Shown here: positions 1-6,849 of the stretch, piece after piece
Position numbering within the stretch: position 1 is the stretch's first letter
How the letters are laid out: the number at the start of each line of letters is the position of its first letter
Program-made: the position numbers and the translations under genes
Notes under the pieces: model-generated
Told to the model about the DNA's origin: nothing
What the model saw: only the letters and a program-made list of their open reading frames with translations
The model's database searches: none
Origin: Planctomycetaceae bacterium
GTDB taxonomy: Bacteria; Planctomycetota; Planctomycetia; Pirellulales; Pirellulaceae
Reading direction: 5' to 3'
Length of the DNA stretch: 10,094 nucleotides
Assembly (NCBI GenBank): GCA_002862265.1
Contig: PKCQ01000275.1
Location: 1 to 10,094 of the forward strand

Positions 1-336
1 ATCAACGGCACGGTCAACGGCCCTGGCATCAGCCACAACACCACCATCCTTGTCCTCGGAACCGATACCGTCTTCAACGCGAACGCTGGTAGTGAACTAA
101 CTCAGCAAAAAGCGAAGCAGGCGATGTATGCCAAATTCATCTCCAAGGCGCGGCAGTACAGCATGATGGAAATCTCACTCGACAAGCTGTTGGGTTACCT
201 CCAGAACCAAGAGGGTGATCGAACGATCCCGCTTGGTAACCGAATCAGTGCGGATAGCTTCCCGATCAAGGAAGAGCAAAATCCACCTGTTAGCGATGGC
301 CCTGTCAGCGAGCTATTCACACCTCGTAAGCCGTAG
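1..336 (+). CDS. C-terminal part of hypothetical protein, possible BRCT-like segment (5' end outside window)
   Basis: The reading frame is open from the first base to a TAG at 334-336, giving 111 residues; the true start lies upstream of the window. The visible part opens with a hydrophobic strand (TTILVLGTD, residues 15-23). A Lys/Gln/Ala-rich helix follows, then the pattern KFISKARQYSMMEISLDKLLGYL at about residues 46-68. A strand ending in 'VLG', a helix with 'A' spacing, then 'ISLDKLL' resembles the second half of BRCT-type domains, which planctomycete hypothetical proteins often carry. This is a pattern-level guess without invariant residues to confirm it. The last 40 or so residues are Pro/Ser/Glu-rich and probably disordered. 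No signal peptide can be judged because the N-terminus is missing. The gene is followed by about 216 bp without a convincing terminator. Function is unknown. Confidence 0.6.
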   Translation: MNGTVNGPGISHNTTILVLGTDTVFNANAGSELTQQKAKQAMYAKFISKARQYSMMEISLDKLLGYLQNQEGDRTIPLGNRISADSFPIKEEQNPPVSDGPVSELFTPRKP

Positions 337-552
337 CAGACCGCAAGAATTCTCGACTAAGGACAATCCGAACGCTAGCTTCGAGTTTTCACAGCAATCC
401 AGACTGATCACTAGGATTGGCCCACGGCGCGAGGAAATGGGGCTGAAATAAGTCATGCGTTAAAAACGCGTATTTGACTTTGCTGAAGCACCAATTAAGG
501 TATTCTGAACCGACTCTAATTTACATCAATTGATTCTTTGAGCGAAATCGAC
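337..552. other. Intergenic spacer with weak promoter-like boxes
   Basis: No gene is supported here. A small perfect hairpin (GCGTT at 457-461, AAA loop, AACGC at 465-469) lies 120 bp after the upstream stop, but no T-run follows it directly. TTGACT at 474-479 matches a sigma70 -35 box well. The best-placed -10 candidate is TAAGGT at 496-501 (16 bp spacer), and TATTCT at 501-506 is 21 bp away. The promoter for the next gene is therefore only tentatively located here. Confidence 0.3.
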
Positions 553-1587
553 ATGACTCGCGCCCTTTCAGCGATTTTCTTGCTCGTCGCAACTGCTACA
601 ACCGCTTTTGCCCAATCAACTAGTTCCTACCATAGCGGTTGGGGTTTTATAAATTCCCAAGGCATACTGGTCGGGGAAGCAACGATTGCCGGCTTTCCTG
701 TGATCGAAGGAACCGTGACGATCCGTCGCAATGGAGTTTGGATGGACAAGGTCGCTGTTGACAAGTCGGGCAAATTCCAGATCCCGAACCTAAAACCAGG
801 AGTCTACACGATCCGTTGCGACGCAAAAAACGGCTGCGGAGTCGTGTCCTTCGTTTTGCGTCAGGGCAAAGGGCAGGTTCGCCCAATGCAGTTGTATTGC
901 TCCTCTGTGCCGAGTCAGAAAGTAAACGAGATTGTTGCTCGTCTGTGGTCACCCGCCATGGACGCTTCCAAGCTTGTGTTCGGCCGGATCGAAGACTACC
1001 TCGCTAACCGACAAACGACTCAGACAAAACGGGTTCGGTTGGACCGCGGAATTCTCAGCGTTCAAGTAGTGCTGCCGTCACCGGCCTCCGCTGAGTCTCA
1101 CAGCGTGATCGGATTCCAGAACGGTAAGCAAATCTTTGAAGAAGCGGTCGATGCGAAGGGTTTCGTTCGGATTCCAGATCTGAAGCCAGGTCTGTACGAC
1201 ATCGTGATAGCTGGCCAAGGCCACTTCGCATTGCAGGTAGAATTGCTAGCGGGGGCAGAGGAAATATCAACTGTGACAAGCAGCGATGTTCGATTGATCT
1301 CCGCTCAGACTCCTCAGCCCGAAGCTCCCGCAACCTTGTACGCACCAGTCGTGATCATGGAAGAACCAGAAGCCGATGAGATGTTGCCACCACCAACCGA
1401 ATTAGCTCTGCCCGCTGGTGGCGCACCAATCGGAGCAGGATTTGCCGGCAGCGGTGGTGGAGGTGCTGGCGGAGCTGCCCTCGGCGGTGGAGCTCTTGGA
1501 GCTGCCGCGATCGCAATTGCTGCCGCTGCCCTCGCAGATGATGACGATGGCTTTAATCAGAATGCCTCAACTGGCTTGGCTCCGTAA
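553..1587 (+). CDS. Secreted protein with two Cna-B/carboxypeptidase-regulatory-like repeats and Gly/Ala-rich, Asp-tailed C-terminus
   Basis: The ATG at 553 gives a 344-residue protein beginning with a typical Sec signal peptide: MTR, a hydrophobic core at residues 4-16, and a likely cleavage after AFA at residue 20. An in-frame TTG at 538 would add five polar residues (MSEID) before the signal and is less likely. Two related segments follow, each ending in the same motif: IPNLKPGVYTI at 77-87 and IPDLKPGLYDI at 207-217. The 'I/V-P-x-L-x-P-G-x-Y-x-I' pattern is characteristic of Cna-B, SdrD-B and carboxypeptidase regulatory-like beta-sandwiches, which suggests a structural or binding role rather than catalysis. 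After a Pro/Glu-rich linker, residues 287-326 form a Gly-rich stretch and an Ala-rich hydrophobic segment, followed by four Asp at 329-332 and a short tail. The hydrophobic segment might contact a membrane. A strong terminator directly downstream suggests the gene ends its own transcript. Exact function is unknown. Confidence 0.82.
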   Translation: MTRALSAIFLLVATATTAFAQSTSSYHSGWGFINSQGILVGEATIAGFPVIEGTVTIRRNGVWMDKVAVDKSGKFQIPNLKPGVYTIRCDAKNGCGVVSFVLRQGKGQVRPMQLYCSSVPSQKVNEIVARLWSPAMDASKLVFGRIEDYLANRQTTQTKRVRLDRGILSVQVVLPSPASAESHSVIGFQNGKQIFEEAVDAKGFVRIPDLKPGLYDIVIAGQGHFALQVELLAGAEEISTVTSSDVRLISAQTPQPEAPATLYAPVVIMEEPEADEMLPPPTELALPAGGAPIGAGFAGSGGGGAGGAALGGGALGAAAIAIAAAALADDDDGFNQNASTGLAP

Positions 1588-1617
1588 GAGTCACCTCACC
1601 CTTCGCAAACAATCCAG

Positions 1618-1646
1618 TCCGCAGGCTTTCCACCTGCGGATTTTTT
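1618..1646 (+). terminator. Rho-independent terminator of the secreted-protein gene
   Basis: A perfect 8-bp GC-rich stem (TCCGCAGG at 1618-1625 with CCTGCGGA at 1633-1640) encloses a 7-nt loop (1626-1632). Six T residues follow immediately at 1641-1646. It lies 31 bp after the TAA of the upstream gene, in the correct orientation. It separates that gene from the metabolic cluster that follows. Confidence 0.92.
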
Positions 1647-1770
1647 GTGTCTCGATACGGCTCTTCGTGCGAATCATGGTCCCTGAGTTCTTGCAATACT
1701 TGCCTGCCATATACCGTGAATAGGTAAGCGGTCTTAGAGGCACAGCCAGACAGGAATACAACACGTAGGG

Positions 1771-1790
1771 ACGCCTACAGGGCGTTTTTT
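1771..1790 (+). terminator. Short terminator-like or attenuator-like hairpin
   Basis: A 5-bp stem (ACGCC 1771-1775, GGCGT 1781-1785) with a 5-nt loop is followed by five T residues. A competing stem, GTAGG at 1765-1769 with CCTAC at 1774-1778, overlaps the ascending arm and would exclude it, as in an attenuator. Both stems are short, so this may be coincidental. It lies about 150 bp before the adenylating-enzyme gene. Confidence 0.35.
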
Positions 1791-1858
1791 AACACGTTAG
1801 GTTTCCAGCCCAAGGAAATCATAACGACGCAAGACCCTTTCTTGTTTGGCCTGATGAG

Positions 1859-1887
1859 TTGTCGACGACCTAATCGTCGGTTATCTT
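1859..1887 (+). promoter_or_regulatory. Possible promoter with dyad in the spacer, upstream of the metabolic genes
   Basis: TTGTCG (1859-1864) and TATCTT (1882-1887) are separated by 17 bp, and each matches 4 of 6 sigma70 consensus positions. A perfect 6-bp inverted repeat (CGACGA 1863-1868, TCGTCG 1874-1879, 5-bp centre) lies between and overlaps the -35, where an operator could sit. The boxes are weak and the call is tentative. Confidence 0.25.
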
Positions 1888-1932
1888 CGGAACCCCGGCA
1901 AACAGGGCAAAATCGAAGTCAGGAATTTTGAG

Positions 1933-1962
1933 AAAAGCATGACTACCAAAAGCATGACTACC
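1933..1962 (+). repeat. 15-bp perfect tandem duplication spanning the start codon
   Basis: The unit AAAAGCATGACTACC occurs at 1933-1947 and again at 1948-1962 without mismatch. Each copy contains an in-frame ATG, giving the N-terminus MTTKSMTTES and two possible start codons with identical local context. It reads as a recent slippage duplication. Confidence 0.9.
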
Positions 1963-3072
1963 GAATCTGACGTCGCAACTTCTGCGACAGCGGCTCGCGA
2001 AAAGCTAGACGCACATACTTACGAGACTGTTCAGTGGCATTTCCACGAAAGCACCGGTTCACCATTTTGGCTTGAGAAAAAAGCTGGGTTAAACTTCGAT
2101 CCACTGACAGAAGTAAAATGCTTCGACGACCTAAAGAAGTTCCCACTTTTTGAAGACGAGTGGTTGCGTGGAGGCCCGGTCCGAAGATGGGTGCCCAAGG
2201 GCATGGACGGACAACCGACCTACGTGTTTGAAACTGGTGGAACGACCGGCATCCCCAAGAGCCGCGTAGTCATCGACGATTTTCGTATCGACTACGAAAT
2301 GTTCAGCCACACTTTACCCGATGAGTATTTCCCCAAGGGAGCGAACTGGTTGATGCTTGGGCCATCCGGTCCTCGCCGTTTACGTCTGGCCGTCGAACAC
2401 CTTTGTCAATTTCGAGGAGGCATCTCCTTCTGTATCGACCTGGATCCACGTTGGGTGGTTAAATTGATCAAGAAAGGCTGGATGGACCACTTGGAGGAAT
2501 ACAAGAAGCACTGTATTGATCAGGCTGTCACGATTTTGACTGCAGGCCATGACATCAAGTGCATGTTTACAACACCTAAGTTACTTGAATCGTTGGCCTA
2601 TGGATTGGCTGAACGTGACACCAGTATTCAAGAGGTGGGCATCACAGGTATCTTTTCTGGCGGGACCGAGTTCACCCCGCAATGGACACGTTTTTGCGTA
2701 GAAGAGCTGCTGGGCGGGCCAACCGAGGAGAGCGGAGTGTACATGACTCCGACCTACGGAAACACGTTGATGGGCCTTGCGTGCAGTCGACCCGTCACGG
2801 AGGAAGAAGACTACAAGATCGCCTACTACGCGCCACAGCCTCGAGCAGTGGTCGAAGTCGTCGATTTTGACGACCACACTCGAGTAGTACCTTACGCCGG
2901 AACTGGCCGCGTCAAACTGTATACGATGACTAAGGAGTTCTTCGTCCCCGGCTTCTTGGAGAGAGACGAAGGGGAACGAGAAGAACCGTATTCATCCTAT
3001 CCCTGGGACGGCGTGAGTGGCGTCAGGCCTTATCACGCCATTGCATCGCAGACCACTGTAGGCGTTTACTAA
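1939..3072 (+). CDS. EhpF-like adenylate-forming enzyme (ANL superfamily, no C-terminal domain)
   Basis: This 377-residue protein is expected to activate a carboxylic acid with ATP to an acyl-adenylate in the cytoplasm. The ANL phosphate-binding motif A3 is clear at residues 98-109 (ETGGTTGIPKSR). A motif A5-like segment, TPTYGNTLMG, lies at about 270-279, with Leu in place of the usual Glu after YGxT. The region GTGRVKLY...FVPGFLERDEGE near 320-345 corresponds to the GE-GxL...RYRTGD part of the family. The protein ends shortly after this, so the mobile C-terminal domain (motif A10 Lys) used for thioester formation is absent. EhpF of Pantoea agglomerans, about 41 kDa, has the same architecture. 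The next gene, 69 bp downstream, is an aldehyde dehydrogenase-type protein, as with EhpG, which supports an adenylate-to-aldehyde reduction. The start region is a perfect 15-bp tandem duplication, so an ATG at 1954 is an equally well-placed alternative start. The Shine-Dalgarno is weak (GAG at 1930-1932). The true substrate is unknown. Confidence 0.85.
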   Translation: MTTKSMTTESDVATSATAAREKLDAHTYETVQWHFHESTGSPFWLEKKAGLNFDPLTEVKCFDDLKKFPLFEDEWLRGGPVRRWVPKGMDGQPTYVFETGGTTGIPKSRVVIDDFRIDYEMFSHTLPDEYFPKGANWLMLGPSGPRRLRLAVEHLCQFRGGISFCIDLDPRWVVKLIKKGWMDHLEEYKKHCIDQAVTILTAGHDIKCMFTTPKLLESLAYGLAERDTSIQEVGITGIFSGGTEFTPQWTRFCVEELLGGPTEESGVYMTPTYGNTLMGLACSRPVTEEEDYKIAYYAPQPRAVVEVVDFDDHTRVVPYAGTGRVKLYTMTKEFFVPGFLERDEGEREEPYSSYPWDGVSGVRPYHAIASQTTVGVY

Positions 3073-3141
3073 CTAGGTTTTCTGCGACAATCCACCGCGA
3101 CTTTCATAACGCATTTGATTAAGAAATCATCGGAGTAGCCC

Positions 3142-4581
3142 GTGCTCACCATACCTGCCATTCGCTGGGGTAAACCCTACACTGCACTAGAGAAGCAAGA
3201 GGTTGTTCACTTTCTGAGTGGAGAACCGATCGCGAGCATTTCACAAGTGAACGGCGGAATGCTTCAGCTCGACATGAAAAAGGCGGCCAGAGCACGAGCT
3301 GTGCTTCGAGAAATCCCTTCGGAAAATTTATTGTTAATGTGCGAAAAGGCGGCTGAGCTGTTTGAGTCGGCCGAGTTGCCTATGGGCGATGGGACACAAT
3401 CCGTTGACGACTTCATCCACCAGCAATCTGCTAGCACCGGTCTCCCGGAGCACATGTGCCTTGGCAATATGAAAAAGAACTCCTTCGTTCTAGCCAATAT
3501 GCGGCAGATCCTAGACGCACTGACACGAGGTCTGGATTTGTCCATCCTGGGTCGTGGATATGGGGAGGAAGGCCGCGGAGTCACCGTGAGTTACCAGGTG
3601 CAATCCCCGGTACTCGGTGCCGTCTTGCCGAACAATTCGCCTGGAGTTCACACGCTTTGGTTGCCGGCAATTCCACTTCAAATAGGCTTGCTGCTCAAGC
3701 CAGGCAGTCAAGAACCGTGGACACCGTATCGCATGGTATCGGCATTCATGGAAGCCGGTGTTCCGGCGGAGGCTTTTGCTCTCTACCCAGGCGGTCATGA
3801 CGTAGGCTCGACTCTACTTACTCGCTGTAGCCGGTCCATGGTTTTCGGCAGTGCTCAGACAGTCGAGCAGTACGCGGGCAATCCTCGCGTTCAGCCGCAC
3901 GGCCCGGGTTTTTCGAAGATTTTGCTTGGCGACGATGTGGTGGACCAATGGGAAGACTACCTCGACATGATGGTCGAAAGTGTTTTTTCTAATAGCGGCC
4001 GTAGTTGCATTAACTGCTCTGGAATTTGGGCTTCGCGACATACTGATAAAATCGCTGCCGCACTGGCGGAAAGACTTGGGGCGGTAGATGTCTTGCCACC
4101 TGAGGATCCCGATGCCGGCCTGGCGGCCTTCACCAATGCCGCCATGGCGACAGGCACGTGGGGCATGGTCCAGCAGGACCTTCAGGAATCAGGTGTCACC
4201 GACATGACCGGCGATTACGGTGATCGACTGGTAGAAAAAGAGCGTTGTGCTTACTTGCGACCGATGGTTGTCCACGCCGACAGTCCAGATCGTGGGGTTG
4301 CATCGAAGGAATACATGTTCCCGTTTGTCAGCGTCGTTCAATGCCCGCAGAAGGATATGGTCAAGAAGATCGGCCCAACGCTCGTCGGCACCGCGATTAC
4401 CTCTGACCAGGATTTCATCTTGAGTCTTACCGAGAGCACCTCTATTGATCGACTCAACATTGGTCCAATGCCCACCAATCGCTTGAATTGGTTGCAGCCA
4501 CACGAAGGCAATTTGACGGAGTTCTTGTTCCGCTCACGTGCATATCAAATAACGGAATTGCCATCTGCCGTTGGCGTCTAG
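3142..4581 (+). CDS. Aldehyde dehydrogenase-superfamily protein, likely acyl-adenylate reductase partner (EhpG-like)
   Basis: This 479-residue protein starts at GTG 3142, supported by CGGAG at 3131-3135 with 6-nt spacing. ALDH features appear in order. NNSPG at 164-168 occupies the PWNxP position. LLKPGSQE has Lys186 in the cofactor-binding 'KPS' position. NSGRSC at 284-289 resembles the N-x-G-Q-x-C catalytic motif, making Cys289 the likely nucleophile; Cys292 is nearby. At the position of the usual E-L-G-G general-base motif there is HGPGFSK (253-259), so the Glu that hydrolyses the thioacyl intermediate appears absent. Acylating or reductive ALDHs such as LuxC and EutE also lack it. This fits reduction of an activated acyl group to an aldehyde with NAD(P)H rather than aldehyde oxidation. 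The position 69 bp after an EhpF-like adenylating enzyme gives the same inference. No signal peptide is seen, so it is probably cytoplasmic. Family membership is confident; direction and substrate are inferred. Confidence 0.85.
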   Translation: MLTIPAIRWGKPYTALEKQEVVHFLSGEPIASISQVNGGMLQLDMKKAARARAVLREIPSENLLLMCEKAAELFESAELPMGDGTQSVDDFIHQQSASTGLPEHMCLGNMKKNSFVLANMRQILDALTRGLDLSILGRGYGEEGRGVTVSYQVQSPVLGAVLPNNSPGVHTLWLPAIPLQIGLLLKPGSQEPWTPYRMVSAFMEAGVPAEAFALYPGGHDVGSTLLTRCSRSMVFGSAQTVEQYAGNPRVQPHGPGFSKILLGDDVVDQWEDYLDMMVESVFSNSGRSCINCSGIWASRHTDKIAAALAERLGAVDVLPPEDPDAGLAAFTNAAMATGTWGMVQQDLQESGVTDMTGDYGDRLVEKERCAYLRPMVVHADSPDRGVASKEYMFPFVSVVQCPQKDMVKKIGPTLVGTAITSDQDFILSLTESTSIDRLNIGPMPTNRLNWLQPHEGNLTEFLFRSRAYQITELPSAVGV

Positions 4582-4651
4582 GCAACCTGCAGAACACACG
4601 CCACCAATGGAAAGCGTGTCGCGTAAGAAATACTGCGTGTAACGAACTCGG

Positions 4652-4698
4652 ACTGGCAGCTTCTGACGCGCCTTCCGTCTGAAGTTGGCTGCCTCAGT
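4652..4698. repeat. Long imperfect intergenic hairpin between the ALDH-type and GMC genes
   Basis: The inner stem pairs 4660-4668 (CTTCTGACG) with 4676-4684 (CGTCTGAAG), with one central T-T mismatch and a 7-nt loop. An outer stem pairs GGCAG 4655-4659 with CTGCC 4689-4693, and ACT 4652-4654 with AGT 4696-4698 across small bulges. No T-run follows, so it is not a normal intrinsic terminator. An RNA processing, stability or REP-like role is possible. Confidence 0.6.
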
Positions 4699-4748
4699 AG
4701 ACTCGCACGCGAAGGGCTTTCTCTTCAGAGCGTTACTTGAAAAAGGAT

Positions 4749-6344
4749 ATGAAACGGTCGCTAGCTCGCTACCTAAGTCCGCCGGCACACGATGCTTGGC
4801 ATTCTTGCCAGAACGGTGAGAAACCCAATTGGACGGAGATCGAGTGCGACTACGTTGTGGTAGGCGCCGGCTCTAGTGGGTGTGTGGTCGCAAACCGGCT
4901 GAGCACCCGCCAAGATCCCCCTTACTCTGTGCTGTTGTTAGAAGCCGGTGGGTCTCCTGAGCATCGCTCTGGAGTGAAGGATTTTCTTTCCAGTCGCAGC
5001 CTACAGCTGAGCGACCTGGACTGGCAGCTGAAGACCGAAAAAGAGCAAGGCTTGGACGGGCGACGAATCGCTTGGCCACGAGGTCGCGGACTGGGAGGCA
5101 GCAGTCTACTCAACTACATGATCTACATGCGTGGCAGCCCAGCCTTATACGATTCATGGGCTGAGCTTACCGGCGATCCGAGGTGGAGCTACTCGCAAGT
5201 TCTAGAGTTCTTCAAGCGGAGCGAAAAGAACCTTACCTTCGGTGGATCGCAGCACGGAACGTCTGGCGAGCTGATCGTTGATAATTGTCCGATTGTATCC
5301 TGCGAACAAGAATTTTTTGGGACCGCCGCTGAGCAGGTTGGGCTCAAGAATAACTCGCGTTTCGATTTCAACGACGGAACGCAGAGTCGCGTCGGAACGG
5401 CGGGTCTTTATCAGCACACGGTAAAAGATGGTAGACGCTGGAGCGCATTCGACGCGTTCTTGCGGCCAGCCATGACGCGAGAGAACTTACAGGTGATAAC
5501 GCACGCGACTGTAACCAAGGTTTGCGTTGATCAGGAACGTGCAGTGGCTGTCGAATTTCTTTCGGATGATGGGACATGGCAACGTGTTCTGGCACGCAAG
5601 GAAATCGTGCTCTGCGCAGGAGCCCTCGATTCGCCGAGACTGCTAAAGCTATCGGGAGTCGGTCCCGGTGACGAGCTGCGTAAGCACGGGATCGACGTAG
5701 CGGTGGACTTGCCGGCCGTGGGTAGTAATCTGTCGGATCATCCCGTCGTGCAGATGGTCTATCCTGCTCGCTCGGCGAATGCGAACGGCGATCTTCCCTG
5801 TGGTGGGTTGTTCTTGGCGAGCCCTGAGGCTCAGTTGGGTAGAGACCTCCAGTTTCATCCCTACAGCTTTCAGGCCAAGCAGCGCAGCTTCTTTTGCTTT
5901 GGAGTGACCTTGGTGCAGCCTCGTAGTGTTGGCAGCTTGGAACTCGTTGACAGTAAGGCTTTTAGTCCAGCGAGAATTCGAGCCAATTATTTGAGCGAGC
6001 AAGCTGACATCCTGGCTCTTCGCTATGGAGTCGAATTTGTCCACAAATTGGCGTCCACAAAGTCGATGGCGAAGCTGATTGGACGCGAATCACCATTGCA
6101 TTTCGATGGGGGGACATCGGAGCAGTCCATTCGCACATCCGCCGGTACTTTGTTTCATCCCTCGGGAAGTTGCAAGATGGGTAGCGGACGGGACAGTGTG
6201 GTGGATTCCGAAATGAGAGTTCAGCACGTGACGGGGCTGCGAGTATGCGACGCCTCGATTTTTCCCAGCCCGGTAGATGGCAATACAAACGCGAGCTGTA
6301 TTTTGGTTGCCGAGCGTCTCAGCCATCTTCTGCTCGAACTTTGA
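4749..6344 (+). CDS. GMC-family FAD-dependent alcohol oxidoreductase
   Basis: The product (531 residues from ATG 4749) belongs to the glucose-methanol-choline oxidoreductases, flavoproteins that oxidise an alcohol to a carbonyl. The FAD-binding Rossmann motif GAGSSG lies at 39-44, with the ribose-binding Glu65 in LLLEAGG. GMC signature 1 (GRGLGGSSLLN) is at 112-122 and signature 2 (GALDSPRLLKLSGVG) at about 293-307. The C-terminal catalytic pair is His470 (FHPSGSCKMG) and Asn514 (GNTNAS), the His/Asn arrangement of choline oxidase-like members. All key residues are present, so the enzyme should be active. There is no signal peptide or Tat motif in the 30-residue N-terminal extension, implying a cytoplasmic location. 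An in-frame TTG at 4737 would add four residues. The AAAAGG before the ATG is too close to be an ideal ribosome binding site. The gene lies 167 bp after the ALDH-type gene in the same direction, so it likely acts on the same alcohol/aldehyde/acid series. The substrate cannot be assigned, and choline is not implied. Confidence 0.9.
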   Translation: MKRSLARYLSPPAHDAWHSCQNGEKPNWTEIECDYVVVGAGSSGCVVANRLSTRQDPPYSVLLLEAGGSPEHRSGVKDFLSSRSLQLSDLDWQLKTEKEQGLDGRRIAWPRGRGLGGSSLLNYMIYMRGSPALYDSWAELTGDPRWSYSQVLEFFKRSEKNLTFGGSQHGTSGELIVDNCPIVSCEQEFFGTAAEQVGLKNNSRFDFNDGTQSRVGTAGLYQHTVKDGRRWSAFDAFLRPAMTRENLQVITHATVTKVCVDQERAVAVEFLSDDGTWQRVLARKEIVLCAGALDSPRLLKLSGVGPGDELRKHGIDVAVDLPAVGSNLSDHPVVQMVYPARSANANGDLPCGGLFLASPEAQLGRDLQFHPYSFQAKQRSFFCFGVTLVQPRSVGSLELVDSKAFSPARIRANYLSEQADILALRYGVEFVHKLASTKSMAKLIGRESPLHFDGGTSEQSIRTSAGTLFHPSGSCKMGSGRDSVVDSEMRVQHVTGLRVCDASIFPSPVDGNTNASCILVAERLSHLLLEL

Positions 6345-6366
6345 TCAGCGTTCGATTTCCTAGTAG

Positions 6367-6387
6367 CGGAAGCCGTCAGGGCTTTCG
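6367..6387 (+). terminator. Hairpin after the GMC gene, candidate terminator
   Basis: CGGAAGCC (6367-6374) pairs with GGCTTTCG (6380-6387) in an 8-bp stem with one G-T wobble and a 5-nt loop, 22 bp after the TGA. The following tract (GCATCCTTCTCCTCT) is pyrimidine-rich but not a true T-run. It may therefore stabilise the 3' end or terminate weakly. Confidence 0.4.
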
Positions 6388-6757
6388 GCATCCTTCTCCT
6401 CTGTGGAATGGCTTGGGTTGGGCGATCCATTGGAAGCCGAACCTGGTTTAGCTCGTTGGAGGGGTGCTGGTAGAGTGAGCAGACCAGCTGAAATCACGCT
6501 GATTTGGATCTAGAGGCTCTAGCCGGATTCCATTTTACTGTCCGCAGGTGTGGAAGAATGGGTGAAATGGGTCAGCTCAGGAGTTTTGTAAGAGCTCTAG
6601 TTCTGAGGGAACTAAAGACAGTCCTGGGCGTCCAAGGCTCGACACGTCAATCCGTACCCACCCTGAGCAAGGTACAGGGCGTTAAGAATGTCGTAGCAAA
6701 AGTACAGCTACGAGAAGGACAGCTAGGATATTTAGGGTACGCACCCCCCGTTGGAAT

Positions 6758-6785
6758 TTGCAACCAAAAGTGCCCCAACTATAAT
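6758..6785 (+). promoter_or_regulatory. Sigma70-like promoter of the giant LEPR-XLL gene
   Basis: A perfect TATAAT (6780-6785) is preceded by TTGCAA (6758-6763; 4 of 6 consensus) with a 16-bp spacer. Transcription would begin near 6792, leaving an untranslated leader of about 160 nt before the ATG at 6956. Confidence 0.55.
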
Positions 6786-6849
6786 CGACCTCATCTACTC
6801 ATGGGTCGAAATGCTCGTCCAACGCACGTTTTCGCCCCCTATTCGCTCT

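Larger units (their letters stand above)
1588..1938. other. Non-coding spacer of 351 bp between secreted-protein gene and adenylating-enzyme gene
   Basis: Besides the terminator at 1618-1646, two small dyads are present. The first is ACGCC at 1771-1775 pairing with GGCGT at 1781-1785, followed by TTTTT at 1786-1790, a short terminator-like hairpin. The second is CGACGA at 1863-1868 pairing with TCGTCG at 1874-1879. No tRNA, CRISPR or convincing short gene was seen. Transcription of the downstream metabolic genes presumably begins in the second half of this spacer. Confidence 0.6.

Noticed and set aside
215..451. Open frame of 78 codons overlapping the end of the first gene
   Set aside because: Its composition is Ser/Arg-rich, no homology is recognisable, and half of it is out of frame within a clear coding region.
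1939..4581. Phenazine biosynthesis cluster
   Set aside because: Only the EhpF/EhpG-like pair is present and none of the phz core genes are in the window, so a phenazine product cannot be claimed.
5649..6044. Minus-strand open frame of 131 codons
   Set aside because: It lies entirely antisense within the well-supported GMC gene and has no recognisable motif.
4749..6344. Naming the GMC gene choline dehydrogenase (betA)
   Set aside because: The motifs are common to the whole GMC family, and there is no neighbouring betaine aldehyde dehydrogenase, choline transporter or BetI.
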